64,000 nucleotides of DNA from Flavobacterium sp. (GTDB lineage: Bacteria; Bacteroidota; Bacteroidia; Flavobacteriales; Flavobacteriaceae). The stretch is taken from NCBI RefSeq assembly GCF_017744675.1, contig NZ_JAGIAV010000003.1:290719-354718 (forward strand), given 5' to 3'. The translations under genes and the position numbers were made by a program. Positions 36,085 through 49,459 of this stretch are shown piece by piece. Numbering within the stretch: position 1 is the first letter of the stretch; the number at the start of each line of letters is the position of its first letter. The notes under the pieces were generated by a model. That model did not search any database and had not been told where the DNA came from. It saw only the letters and a program-made list of their open reading frames with translations.

Positions 36085-38517
36085 TTAATTTGATCTAATA
36101 GTAATAGTCTGCGGTTGTAGGCCATCTCCAGAAACGGTTACTTTGATTTCTCCTTTCTGATGAGCACTTCTCACAATTGCCAGAGCCCTTCCGTGCCAAG
36201 CTTTTCTAGTAAGAGATTGATACGGTTCAAAATCCTTTAGATTGGCATTATCGACTGCTTGGATAGTTCCAGGTCCTTCAATTTTAAAAGTAAGGCGTTC
36301 TTCTGCATTCGGATTCAAAACTCCTTCTCGATCCCTTAGTTCAACTGCAATATAAGTTAAATCTTGTCCGTCGGCTTTCATCTCTTTTCGGTCGGCTGCC
36401 AATTTAATCTGCACCGCCTCACCTGCTGTCTTCAGCATAACGGATTCCTGTTCTTTTTCATTTGCTACACCAACCGCTCTTAAGGTTCCTGATCCATAAG
36501 GTACAGTAAAAACCGCTTTAAATTCTTGCTGCTCTCCAGTTTCCTTCTCTCCTAAAAGCTGGTCATTAAGATACAGTCTAACCTTTGGATATTTCGAATA
36601 CACTTCGACCTCAACATTTTTCCCAGTATATTCAGGCCATGTCCAACTTTCCCATGTAGGATATACCGACCACCACGTCTGCTTGATTTCCATAGGCTCT
36701 GGTGCAGGTTCTCTAACTGCCATATAAAGTTTTTCTTTATCATTATAAAGCATGCCTCTATAATGTGCAATAGGTTTTCTCCATCCGATAAGGTCTATAT
36801 CTCCGCAGTAACCGCCATGCCATGGAAAAAAATCATTCTCCCAATGTTCTCCGGGCACTTCTCCTGAATAATAATTTCGTCCTATTCCCGATTCTCCCAG
36901 ATAATCCATAGCTGTCCATACAAAATCTCCAATGATATAATTGTTTTTCTGTACTAATTCCCAGTTTTTAAAAGCATCTTTAGGATACGATTCTGTTTGG
37001 ACTATAATTCGAGAAGGCACTCTTATATGGTCTTGCGGCGCTTTATCTAAATTATAGTTGTATCCCGCAACATCGTGCTGAGCCATTAAAGGATCAAATA
37101 TATCCCAATTTTTACCGCCATTAACAATGGCCGATGTTATCGGACGACTTGTATCGATTTTCTTTATTTCTTCAGAAAGCATTTTGGCCGTATTCACTGC
37201 ATCGGGATCTTCTCTTTCTGGTATTTCATTTCCAATACTCCACATAAAAATACTGGGATGATTGCGGTCGCGCAGCACCATGGCTTGCAAATCGCGTTTC
37301 CACCAGGCATTGAAATAGTTTGAATAATCATATTTATTTTTCCCAACTTTCCAACAGTCAAAAGACTCGTCCATAACTAGCAAACCTAATCGATCGCAGG
37401 CATCTAAAAAGGCTTCTGAAGGTGGATTATGAGAAGTTCGTACAGCATTGAATCCGCTGGCTTTTAAAAGCTCTACTTTGCGCTGTTCTGCTCGATCAAA
37501 AGCAGCGGCACCTAGTGAACCGTTGTCGTGATGCACGCATCCTCCGTTGAGCTTAATTGTTTTTCCGTTAAGCTGAAATCCGTTTTCTGCCGTAAATGCA
37601 AGAGAGCGAATGCCAAAATTAGTACTGCTCTCGTCTAACATTTCCTTTTGTTTTGAAACCTGTACCAAAGCTTTATATAAGGAAGGCTGTTCCGGACTCC
37701 AAAGTGCCGGATTGCTTATTTTTATAAGTTGGGTCACGATCTTTTCGCTCTTTGGAGAAAGCACCACTTTTATTTCATGACTTCCTACGGTATTGGAATT
37801 CGGATTTTGGATTAATGCTGTAACGGTAATTTCCTGTAACGATTCGGTTTCATTCATCAATTTTGTTTCCACACGAACTGTTGCTTTTTTGGTAGAAATC
37901 TCGAAAGTACTGATTCCTGTTCCCCATTGCGCTATATGAACTGGATTGGTCTGAATTAGCCAGACATGTCTGTAGATTCCCGATCCGCTATACCAACGGC
38001 TGTTCATCTGCTGTGAATTGTCTACACGCACAGCAATCACATTCTGTTCTCCATATTTGAGATACGGAGAAAGATCGTAGCTAAAAGAAGAATATCCGTA
38101 AGGATAAACCCCAAGCGATTTACCATTAATAAACACTTCGGAATTCATATAAACCCCTTCAAAATAAATCGTTGTTTTTTTTGTCTTCCAATTATGTGGC
38201 ACTGTAAAAGTCTTTCGATACCAAGCCACTCCAGCTGGAAAATATCCTCCTCCTGCGCCAGTAGGATTCTTTGGATGAACTTTGCCTTCGATACTCCAAT
38301 CATGAGGCAGATCAAGGTGTCGCCAGTCTTTATCATTAAAATTATTAGATGAGGCTTTTGTTTCCTCTCCTAAAAAAAATCTCCAATCATCGTCAAAAAG
38401 CTGTTTTCTCTTTACGTTTTCCTGTGCATGCAGAGATAAAAAATTTAAAAACAGCAGGCATAAAAACAACATGCTCTTCTTTAGATAGTGTATGTGATGC
38501 AGAATTGAATTATTCAT
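36085..38517 (-). CDS. GH2 beta-galactosidase (DUF4982-type)
   Basis: This 810-residue exo-glycosidase has a signal peptide ending in FLSLHAQ and a jelly-roll sugar-binding domain (FDDDWRFFLG...LPHDWSIEG...GVAWYRKTF). Next comes an immunoglobulin-like domain and a TIM barrel with general acid/base E431 in FMWSIGNEIPE and nucleophile E509 in IIVQTESYPKD. C-terminal beta domains include PKVRLYLNDQLLGEKETG and an Ig-like tail. This layout is seen in the GH2 beta-galactosidases of Bacteroides xyloglucan loci, which remove galactose from xylosyl side chains. It begins 47 bp after the next GH2 gene and ends two bases from the palindromic element. Confidence 0.92.
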   Translation of the reverse strand: MNNSILHHIHYLKKSMLFLCLLFLNFLSLHAQENVKRKQLFDDDWRFFLGEETKASSNNFNDKDWRHLDLPHDWSIEGKVHPKNPTGAGGGYFPAGVAWYRKTFTVPHNWKTKKTTIYFEGVYMNSEVFINGKSLGVYPYGYSSFSYDLSPYLKYGEQNVIAVRVDNSQQMNSRWYSGSGIYRHVWLIQTNPVHIAQWGTGISTFEISTKKATVRVETKLMNETESLQEITVTALIQNPNSNTVGSHEIKVVLSPKSEKIVTQLIKISNPALWSPEQPSLYKALVQVSKQKEMLDESSTNFGIRSLAFTAENGFQLNGKTIKLNGGCVHHDNGSLGAAAFDRAEQRKVELLKASGFNAVRTSHNPPSEAFLDACDRLGLLVMDESFDCWKVGKNKYDYSNYFNAWWKRDLQAMVLRDRNHPSIFMWSIGNEIPEREDPDAVNTAKMLSEEIKKIDTSRPITSAIVNGGKNWDIFDPLMAQHDVAGYNYNLDKAPQDHIRVPSRIIVQTESYPKDAFKNWELVQKNNYIIGDFVWTAMDYLGESGIGRNYYSGEVPGEHWENDFFPWHGGYCGDIDLIGWRKPIAHYRGMLYNDKEKLYMAVREPAPEPMEIKQTWWSVYPTWESWTWPEYTGKNVEVEVYSKYPKVRLYLNDQLLGEKETGEQQEFKAVFTVPYGSGTLRAVGVANEKEQESVMLKTAGEAVQIKLAADRKEMKADGQDLTYIAVELRDREGVLNPNAEERLTFKIEGPGTIQAVDNANLKDFEPYQSLTRKAWHGRALAIVRSAHQKGEIKVTVSGDGLQPQTITIRSN

Positions 38518-38547
38518 TTTTGTTATTTGATTTTATACTGTTCTAAA

Positions 38548-38561
38548 ATGATACAGACAGG
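38548..38561. promoter_or_regulatory. TGATACA/GACAGG motif upstream of GH2
   Basis: ATGATACA (38548-38555) is directly followed by GACAGG (38556-38561), the complement of the CCTGTC block in R1/R2. It lies 31-44 bp upstream of the GH2 start at 38517. It might be an HTCS half-site, but it also overlaps the end of intergenic DNA after the neighbouring gene, so the evidence is weak. Confidence 0.3.
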
Positions 38562-38564
38562 ATG

Positions 38565-43440
<4,876 letters not shown>

Positions 43441-43546
43441 TTTGATTTTTATTTTTTGTTAGCCCTGAGCTAACGTGTTTTTAAATTTTTCTTTTCGGCT
43501 TTTATTGCAAAAAATTATTGGCTTTCTAAGTTACAGCAGAATGTGC

Positions 43547-43560
43547 TGATACAGATACAT
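43547..43560. promoter_or_regulatory. TGATACAGATACAT motif upstream of GH29
   Basis: This motif contains two overlapping GATACA units resembling the core of R1/R2, about 107-120 bp upstream of the GH29 start. It is adjacent to the hairpin after GH74. It may be a second activator site driving the downstream part of the minus-strand arm. Confidence 0.3.
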
Positions 43561-43573
43561 AATCTCTATATGA

Positions 43574-43608
43574 AAGTCCTAACAGAGGTTATTCTACTGT
43601 TAGGACTT
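43574..43608 (-). terminator. hairpin after GH74
   Basis: AAGTCCTAACAG (43574-43585) and CTGTTAGGACTT (43597-43608) make a perfect 12-bp stem with an 11-nt loop, 14 nt past the GH74 stop. There is only a weak T-rich tail on the minus strand. It may be a terminator or a 3'-stabilising structure. Confidence 0.5.
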
Positions 43609-43621
43609 CTGTAAATTTAAT

Positions 43622-46462
43622 TTATCTCGTTTTTTTAATCATTTTAAATGATTGGAGAAGATTACCTCCAGTTCCTTCCACTTTTACGATATAGAATCCA
43701 GACTGAAGTGTGTTTCCCATTGATAACTGGCTTTGGCCTTTGACTTGCGCAGACTCCACATTTTTTCCATTAATATCAAAAATTCGCACGCTTATCGGTT
43801 CCTTATAATCATTTATTTCAATTTTAAAACTGCTTGTAAACGGATTTGGAGAACAGATTACAGTAAATTTCTGGTCTTGCAAGCTTTCTGTATTAGCACC
43901 TAACCTCAAAGTTGCACTCGATACTGCAGTTAGAGACCATTGCTGGTTATTGCTAGAGCTGAGACTCCACTGGCTTAAATCTGCTCCGTTAGTTGTATTT
44001 CCTAAACCATCCAAGTATATTCCAGTCGCTTTATTTTTAAACTTGAAATAACCTGAGCCAGCGTCTTCTTGTATCCATTTTTGCGCTTCACTTCCACTAT
44101 AGGCCCATTGTCCAGCGATTGATGGATTTGCTGTTCTGCTCATTCCGTCTATATATAATCCAGTAGCTCTGTTTTTAATCATAACTTCGCTGCCGTTATA
44201 CTCTAGAGACCATTGCTGGGCACTGCTTCCACTGTAGCTCCATTGCCCTGCGTTACTTCCATTTGTAGTTCTGCTCATTCCGTCTATTAGCAGTCCAGTG
44301 CTTCTATTTGAAATGGTGTAATAAGCTGCAGTTTCAGCAAGATCGTCACCATAAACAAGTCCTCTTCCAACAGTACTCATATAAACACGTCCGTAGATAT
44401 TCATGTCTCCCATTACGAAGTTTCCGTTTCCTGTACCTCCATACTCATGCGCATCATCGTTAACGCGAGTCCAATTGCTGCCTTGATCTACTGAACGGAA
44501 AACTCCCGTAACTCCGCTTACAGTACCCCAGATATAAATAGTTGGATAAGAAGCGCCAGCTTTCGCTTTACCAATTCCGACTGCTGAAGCATTACTTACA
44601 GCTGTTGAAGGTGTGGTAAAACTAGTTCCGCCATCAACTGACCTTATTAGTCCTCCAGAATTCTTAGCAATCCACAAGTGCCCAGCATACCCAGGAACTG
44701 TTCTAATCAGGCTAGATCCCCAAGCTCCAACATTAGAAACCGTATTGAAAGAAGCTCCTCCGTCTGTACTTACTTTTAAATCTCCATTACTTCCGTTGTA
44801 GGCATAAAATTTATTGTTCGTAACAGCATCAGATACGGCAACCGTATTGAAATTAATTCCTGTTACAGTCGTCCAGCTAGCTCCATTATTGGTAGAACGG
44901 TACATAGCACTGGAAGATTCTGGAACATGTAGAATAGTTGCGCCGTCATACGAAAGTGCCACCGTTCCGCGTGGTCCTGCTAAGTTTGCAGTTGTCTTTA
45001 TCCAATCAGTTCCTTGATTGTTGGAATAGTACATATACTCTCCAAGTCTTACAATTTTATTGGTATTTCCTGATGCATAAGCCAATCCAGATGTAGTTCC
45101 CATTGCAGGCTTATATTGTGGCGCATATACCGAAACATCAGTATGTTTAAATCCGTCATAATCTCCAATAACACTCATTAAAGGTCCGCCAGGAATGCTT
45201 ATTAAACCTAGTGGAACGCTCTCTTCAAGGCCAATAGCATCAAACTTCCATGAAGTCTTTGATGCATTAAGATCATCACAGGTAAAAATACCATTTCCAG
45301 ATATTACGCTGGCCTTATTGGTATTAAACGGATTAAATTTGATATCGCCAGTCCAGTGAATGGATGCTGAAGATCCTGAAATCCAAGTACAGCCATTGTC
45401 TAAGACATTGATTCCCGAATTTCCAACCAGATCTCTCCATGATGCACCGCCATCTGTACTTAAAAAGAAGCGATCTGCATAAATTATATTGCCCTGCGCA
45501 TTGGTATACTGCGCCATATAAGTATTCATCGATGAGGCAATCAAACGCTGCGAATTGGAAGGGTCAACATCGATCCCGCCAAAAGGCCCCGAAAAGGACG
45601 ATGGTGTAATATTCGTTAAAGCCCCTGCGCTAGAAAGCTTCCAAATCTGTCCTGAAGAAGGATTCCAAGGTCCTTCCTTATCAGCATAAGTGATTAATAA
45701 AGCCCTGTTGGAATCTAACACTGCTCGCTGAGGCATATAATTTACTGTGGCTCCCGAAACGGCATTCCAAGTATTTCCACCATCTGTACTTTTATAAAGA
45801 TTGGAAGCTCCAGTTCTAGAAACACCAACATAAATAGTCTGAGTGTTGCCTCCAGAAACTGATGCAGAATCAAAGATTACAAAACAAATTCCGTTGTCAT
45901 TCGCTGTTGTCGTAACAGGAAATGACGATACCTTAGACCAAGTCGAACCTCCATTGGTACTTTTAAACAATCCGTCACGTCTGCTTCCGCAAAAAAGCAC
46001 ATTAGAATTGTTAGGGTCTACCGCCAATCGCTCGCCGTTAGATCTTCCCATACCGTTTCCATGCGCCTTAAATTGTGAGGTTACTATAGTTTCCGTAAAA
46101 TTGGCCCCTCTATCGGTTGATTTTAAAATGGCTGTTTTCTGACCATTAAAATAATCGGTTCCTACCAGCATATATACCACATTATTATTCTGAGGGTCAA
46201 TTGCTAGCGATTCTACTCCCTGATAACCCAGCTGGTCTACACTGGTCCAATCCAATAAGGGTATCCATCTGTTGGTAGTTGCATCCCATCGATAAGCTCC
46301 TCCCACATCTGTGCGGGCATACTTTAAATTGGCGTCTGTTTTACTTGGAATAATACCAGTAACAAAACCTGCGCCTCCAATTTGAACATTTTTCCAAACA
46401 CTCTGGGCTTGGGAAACGAAAACTGATAAAATCAATACACATAATAAGTAAGCTTTTTTCAT
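43622..46462 (-). CDS. GH74 endo-xyloglucanase with trefoil lectin and T9SS signal
   Basis: This 946-residue protein has a signal peptide ending in VFVSQAQ. Two seven-bladed propellers of the GH74 type (about 22-700) are rich in STDGGxSW repeats. The catalytic aspartates are D52 in YARTDVGGAYRWD and D434 in MSVIGDYDGF. A ricin-type beta-trefoil (about 712-850) has three repeats with GLLIDGMSR / GLYIDGMSR / GIYLDGLGN and QW pairs, probably a carbohydrate-binding module. The C-terminal 85 residues (VICSPNPFTSSFKIEI...GFYIVKVEG...QSFKMIKK) are a type A T9SS sorting domain, so it is secreted or surface-attached by the type IX system. It would cut xyloglucan chains outside the cell. It is part of the minus-strand arm behind GH5. 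Confidence 0.95.
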   Translation of the reverse strand: MKKAYLLCVLILSVFVSQAQSVWKNVQIGGAGFVTGIIPSKTDANLKYARTDVGGAYRWDATTNRWIPLLDWTSVDQLGYQGVESLAIDPQNNNVVYMLVGTDYFNGQKTAILKSTDRGANFTETIVTSQFKAHGNGMGRSNGERLAVDPNNSNVLFCGSRRDGLFKSTNGGSTWSKVSSFPVTTTANDNGICFVIFDSASVSGGNTQTIYVGVSRTGASNLYKSTDGGNTWNAVSGATVNYMPQRAVLDSNRALLITYADKEGPWNPSSGQIWKLSSAGALTNITPSSFSGPFGGIDVDPSNSQRLIASSMNTYMAQYTNAQGNIIYADRFFLSTDGGASWRDLVGNSGINVLDNGCTWISGSSASIHWTGDIKFNPFNTNKASVISGNGIFTCDDLNASKTSWKFDAIGLEESVPLGLISIPGGPLMSVIGDYDGFKHTDVSVYAPQYKPAMGTTSGLAYASGNTNKIVRLGEYMYYSNNQGTDWIKTTANLAGPRGTVALSYDGATILHVPESSSAMYRSTNNGASWTTVTGINFNTVAVSDAVTNNKFYAYNGSNGDLKVSTDGGASFNTVSNVGAWGSSLIRTVPGYAGHLWIAKNSGGLIRSVDGGTSFTTPSTAVSNASAVGIGKAKAGASYPTIYIWGTVSGVTGVFRSVDQGSNWTRVNDDAHEYGGTGNGNFVMGDMNIYGRVYMSTVGRGLVYGDDLAETAAYYTISNRSTGLLIDGMSRTTNGSNAGQWSYSGSSAQQWSLEYNGSEVMIKNRATGLYIDGMSRTANPSIAGQWAYSGSEAQKWIQEDAGSGYFKFKNKATGIYLDGLGNTTNGADLSQWSLSSSNNQQWSLTAVSSATLRLGANTESLQDQKFTVICSPNPFTSSFKIEINDYKEPISVRIFDINGKNVESAQVKGQSQLSMGNTLQSGFYIVKVEGTGGNLLQSFKMIKKTR

Positions 46463-46561
46463 CTTGATTTGTTTTTTAAAAGTTTAAATTATTATCATCC
46501 TTACAATCTATTCTCACCCGAACCAGTGCTTTTAATTCTTAGCATTTAGGACTGATAAGAG

Positions 46562-46608
46562 CTGCCGCAACTGAAATGCGGCAGTATAAATTCCTTTTTT
46601 CAAGGAAT
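46562..46608. other. paired hairpins between GH5 and GH74
   Basis: CTGCCGCA (46562-46569) pairs with TGCGGCAG (46577-46584). ATTCCTT (46590-46596) pairs with AAGGAAT (46602-46608). They sit in a 200-bp gap. Read on the minus strand there is no T-run after them, so they may be RNA processing or stability elements that set different mRNA levels for upstream and downstream genes. Confidence 0.5.
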
Positions 46609-46662
46609 AGCCAATAAATGCCTAATCCTGAAAAAAACTTTGAAAGAGGGTATCTTAAAATT

Positions 46663-48117
46663 TTAGTTAGCCCCTGCTTTTATAGCATCTATCGTACGTT
46701 GGTCTTTTACAGTAAAATTACTCCTGTCTATGGCTACTCCTATATCCCACCAAAAAGGTTTAATACCACGCGCTAATGCTTCTTTGGTTGTAAAGTTTAT
46801 CCAATAGTCGACCGAGGCGTTATGCATGGCCAAATCTTTTGGAAGATAAGCAGGACCACTACGTCTGTAAGCGCCATACTCTCCCATTATAACCGGTATC
46901 CCTTTATCAATAAATTTGGTTTTCATCTTGTTGTAATCAGCAAGTATCTCGTCCTCTTCTCCGTATGTAGCATTACGGTCAGGTTCGATGGTTGAATGAT
47001 GGTCTTTACCCCAGTAGTAAATCAATTTACCCCAGCTCTCATCTTTATTCCCGATACAAAATTGTGATGGTGTATAGTTATGCACCTCAACCATGAGGCG
47101 ATTTGGCACCTGATCTGTAGGAAGCGTGTTCATCAGGTCAAATGTCAATCCAGGATTTGTTTGAGGACCTTGAACGATAAGAACTCGGTGACTGTTTCTT
47201 CCACCTGTAGAGCGAACAGCTGTAACAAACGTTTGGTGGTATGATGCTAATACTGCCATTTCCTCAGCATTCTTAGCATCTGGTTCGTTAGCGCTGGCAA
47301 ACATCAGGTGCTCGTCAAAATCACGCATTGCGGTAGCGATTTGTTCCCATAATGCTTTTTGTTTAGCATTGACAGTCTCCTGCTTTGCTTTAGTGATGTT
47401 TTTTTCTAGCCATCCACCGTCCCAGTGAATATTAAGCATGACATATATATCGTTATTCACACAATACCCTACGACCTCTTTTACCCTTTTGATCCAATTC
47501 TGATCAAGATGTGCAGTAGCTTCGTTGTCAAGATGAAAATTCCAAGCGCAAGGTATGCGAATGGCAGAGAAGCCTAATTGCTTTACAGCTTTTACATATT
47601 CCTCTGTGATCACTGGACTACCCCAAGCGGTTTCTCCACCTGGTGCTTCGAATGTATTCCCAATGTTCCATCCCAGTTTAAATTTGGCAGCCAATTCAAC
47701 CGCTGTGCTCATCCCTGCAGCATCAGCTGGCTTTGGAGATAAATTATAACCTGGATACAAATTGCCTGTTTGTGTAACTGTTATGCGTCTTGCCTGTCCG
47801 TTATCTGCTGTAACAGTCAGTACAGCCGAACGGCTAACCCCGCTGTTGTTAGCAGAGGCTGTAAATGCAGTCTTCTCTGTACCTTGAGCCCCACTTAATT
47901 TACTTAATTGCAGCCAAGTTGAGGCTAAATTTGTTATGGTCCATTTACTGTTTGCTTCAATTGTAATTGGTTCAGATGTGCCTCCTTCAGGCATAAAAGA
48001 AATCGATTCTGTCGAAACTGTCAAATACGGCTCTTCCTCTGTACTTTTAGAACAGCTAAATGAGGATCCGCTGATCATAAAAAGCAACAGCATCTGATAT
48101 AAGAATTTATGCTTCAT
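46663..48117 (-). CDS. GH5 (subfamily 4-like) endo-xyloglucanase lipoprotein with BACON domain
   Basis: This 484-residue surface endoglucanase has a leader ending in SSFSC, a lipoprotein signal. Acidic residues after the Cys (SKSTEEE) fit surface export. A BACON domain (about 32-118, LTVSTESISFMPEGG...TQTG) precedes the GH5 barrel with FKLGWNIGNTFEAPGGETAWG. The acid/base is E278 in ASANEPD and the nucleophile E413 in VIMGEYGAYRR. The same BACON-GH5_4 architecture and gene position behind SusC-SusD-binding protein is known from the Bacteroides ovatus xyloglucan locus. It would make the initial cut in xyloglucan at the cell surface. Confidence 0.93.
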   Translation of the reverse strand: MKHKFLYQMLLLFMISGSSFSCSKSTEEEPYLTVSTESISFMPEGGTSEPITIEANSKWTITNLASTWLQLSKLSGAQGTEKTAFTASANNSGVSRSAVLTVTADNGQARRITVTQTGNLYPGYNLSPKPADAAGMSTAVELAAKFKLGWNIGNTFEAPGGETAWGSPVITEEYVKAVKQLGFSAIRIPCAWNFHLDNEATAHLDQNWIKRVKEVVGYCVNNDIYVMLNIHWDGGWLEKNITKAKQETVNAKQKALWEQIATAMRDFDEHLMFASANEPDAKNAEEMAVLASYHQTFVTAVRSTGGRNSHRVLIVQGPQTNPGLTFDLMNTLPTDQVPNRLMVEVHNYTPSQFCIGNKDESWGKLIYYWGKDHHSTIEPDRNATYGEEDEILADYNKMKTKFIDKGIPVIMGEYGAYRRSGPAYLPKDLAMHNASVDYWINFTTKEALARGIKPFWWDIGVAIDRSNFTVKDQRTIDAIKAGAN

Positions 48118-48144
48118 TTAAATTGTTTTTTAGGTTTATAATTT

Positions 48145-48184
48145 GAACTGCGGAAATTACCTATCGGCAGAAGTTCCACAGTTC
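48145..48184 (-). other. intercistronic hairpin between binding protein and GH5
   Basis: GAACTG-C-GGAA (48145-48155) and TTCC-A-CAGTTC (48174-48184) form a 10-bp stem with one mismatch in the 82-bp gap. There is no clear T-run, so it is probably a processing or stability hairpin. Confidence 0.4.
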
Positions 48185-48199
48185 AGAATCTTTATTTTA

Positions 48200-49459
48200 C
48201 TAATTAGTGCTAGCTTTAGGTTTATCAAGGATTTTTACTACCCTGATATTATCAACTGCTGCTCGGAATTCTCCAGGTGCTGGAGTAGAGGCGTCGTTAA
48301 TAATAAAAAAGTTGATGCCGCCTGTGCCAGAACCGCCAACCAATTCGGTTAAGCTTGCTGCCGAATCGCCCGTTCCGTCTTTATTGTCCTTTTTAGTTCG
48401 GAACTCTGTTAAAGGAATCGTTACCGTAGTCCATTTACCTTCTGTAGTAACACCTTTACCTCCAGTAGTTTTCCAAGGTTCATATCTTGCCAAATAGGTC
48501 CAGTTATAATCCTTTACAATAAAAATAGAACTGCCTTTCCAAGTTCCCGCAATATTAATTTCAAATTTTAAAGCAAACTGGCTAAGGTCTAATGTTAAAT
48601 CGTTAGGCTGAATCCAATACTGAGCCTGCTCAATATTAATGCAACGTCCGTTCTCCCACCAAGAACCGTTTCCTGCACTCAAAGCACCTGGATTTAAAAT
48701 AGGATACACGCCTTTGTTTCCTAGAAAATCTGGATCATTGTCACTTGTTGAAGTTCCCCAAGACATGCTTCCTATAGTATCGAAATTACAAATCATGCCT
48801 GTGGTCAAGTCGTTCACATTAAATAAGGTCGCAATTTCACCTGATGCGGTAGTAATTTTTAAAGGACCGCTCACAGCTCCATCCGGCATTTTAAAACTTA
48901 CTGCAGTTCCATCATCTGAACCTGTAAATTCCTGTACGGACACGCCTGCAAAAATAAGTTCGTTGATTTGAAACAAATTTGTCCCATACACGGTCACCTC
49001 TTCCCCTGGCTGCGGATTTTCATTTGAAATGTGATCTAGCGCTGGAGGTCCAGCCACGATATCAATATCAAAAATCGCTTTTCCGTCTGGGGTAACAAGC
49101 TCAATGGTATTTAAATCATTTTCGGCAACAGAAGGAAATGGAATCACTGCTGGCACTTGTACAACTGCGTAGTTATCGGCAAACAAACCTCCATTAAAAT
49201 CGACTGCTATACCATTGAAGGCAATTTTTACGGCATCTTTTAAATGAGATCCTTTCAAAACAACCCACTGTCCCGGAACCAGTTTATTCACCAATGTGTC
49301 ATTTGGAGCTGCTGCATAATTGCGCACCTCCGTAATCACTGGTCCAGAACTAGAATCGTCCTCATTATTGCAGGATACTAACAGTACCGTAACAAACATC
49401 ATGCTTGCAAAAAGCAGGCGATTAAAACTATTATCTATTATTTTTTTCATAACTGTCAT
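48200..49459 (-). CDS. surface glycan-binding lipoprotein (SGBP-like, IPT/TIG domains)
   Basis: This 419-residue non-catalytic protein has a lipobox VLLVSC followed by acidic NNEDDSS, fitting surface export. IPT/TIG-like immunoglobulin modules (about 45-130 with GQWVVLKGSHLKDAVKIAFNG and 140-220 with NPQPGEEVTVYGTNLFQINELIFAG) act as spacers. A C-terminal jelly-roll binding domain (about 225-415) contains many aromatic residues, e.g. WWENGRCINIEQAQYWIQ and FIVKDYNWTYLARYEPW, typical of SGBP-B proteins that hold xyloglucan at the surface. The start overlaps the SusD stop by one base (TAATG), implying translational coupling; ATG 49450 (MKKII) is an alternative start. Confidence 0.88.
   Translation of the reverse strand: MTVMKKIIDNSFNRLLFASMMFVTVLLVSCNNEDDSSSGPVITEVRNYAAAPNDTLVNKLVPGQWVVLKGSHLKDAVKIAFNGIAVDFNGGLFADNYAVVQVPAVIPFPSVAENDLNTIELVTPDGKAIFDIDIVAGPPALDHISNENPQPGEEVTVYGTNLFQINELIFAGVSVQEFTGSDDGTAVSFKMPDGAVSGPLKITTASGEIATLFNVNDLTTGMICNFDTIGSMSWGTSTSDNDPDFLGNKGVYPILNPGALSAGNGSWWENGRCINIEQAQYWIQPNDLTLDLSQFALKFEINIAGTWKGSSIFIVKDYNWTYLARYEPWKTTGGKGVTTEGKWTTVTIPLTEFRTKKDNKDGTGDSAASLTELVGGSGTGGINFFIINDASTPAPGEFRAAVDNIRVVKILDKPKASTN

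Noticed and set aside
44613..46142. Several plus-strand frames inside GH74
   Set aside because: Their length comes from the repeated STDGG-type codons of the propeller on the minus strand; no independent evidence.
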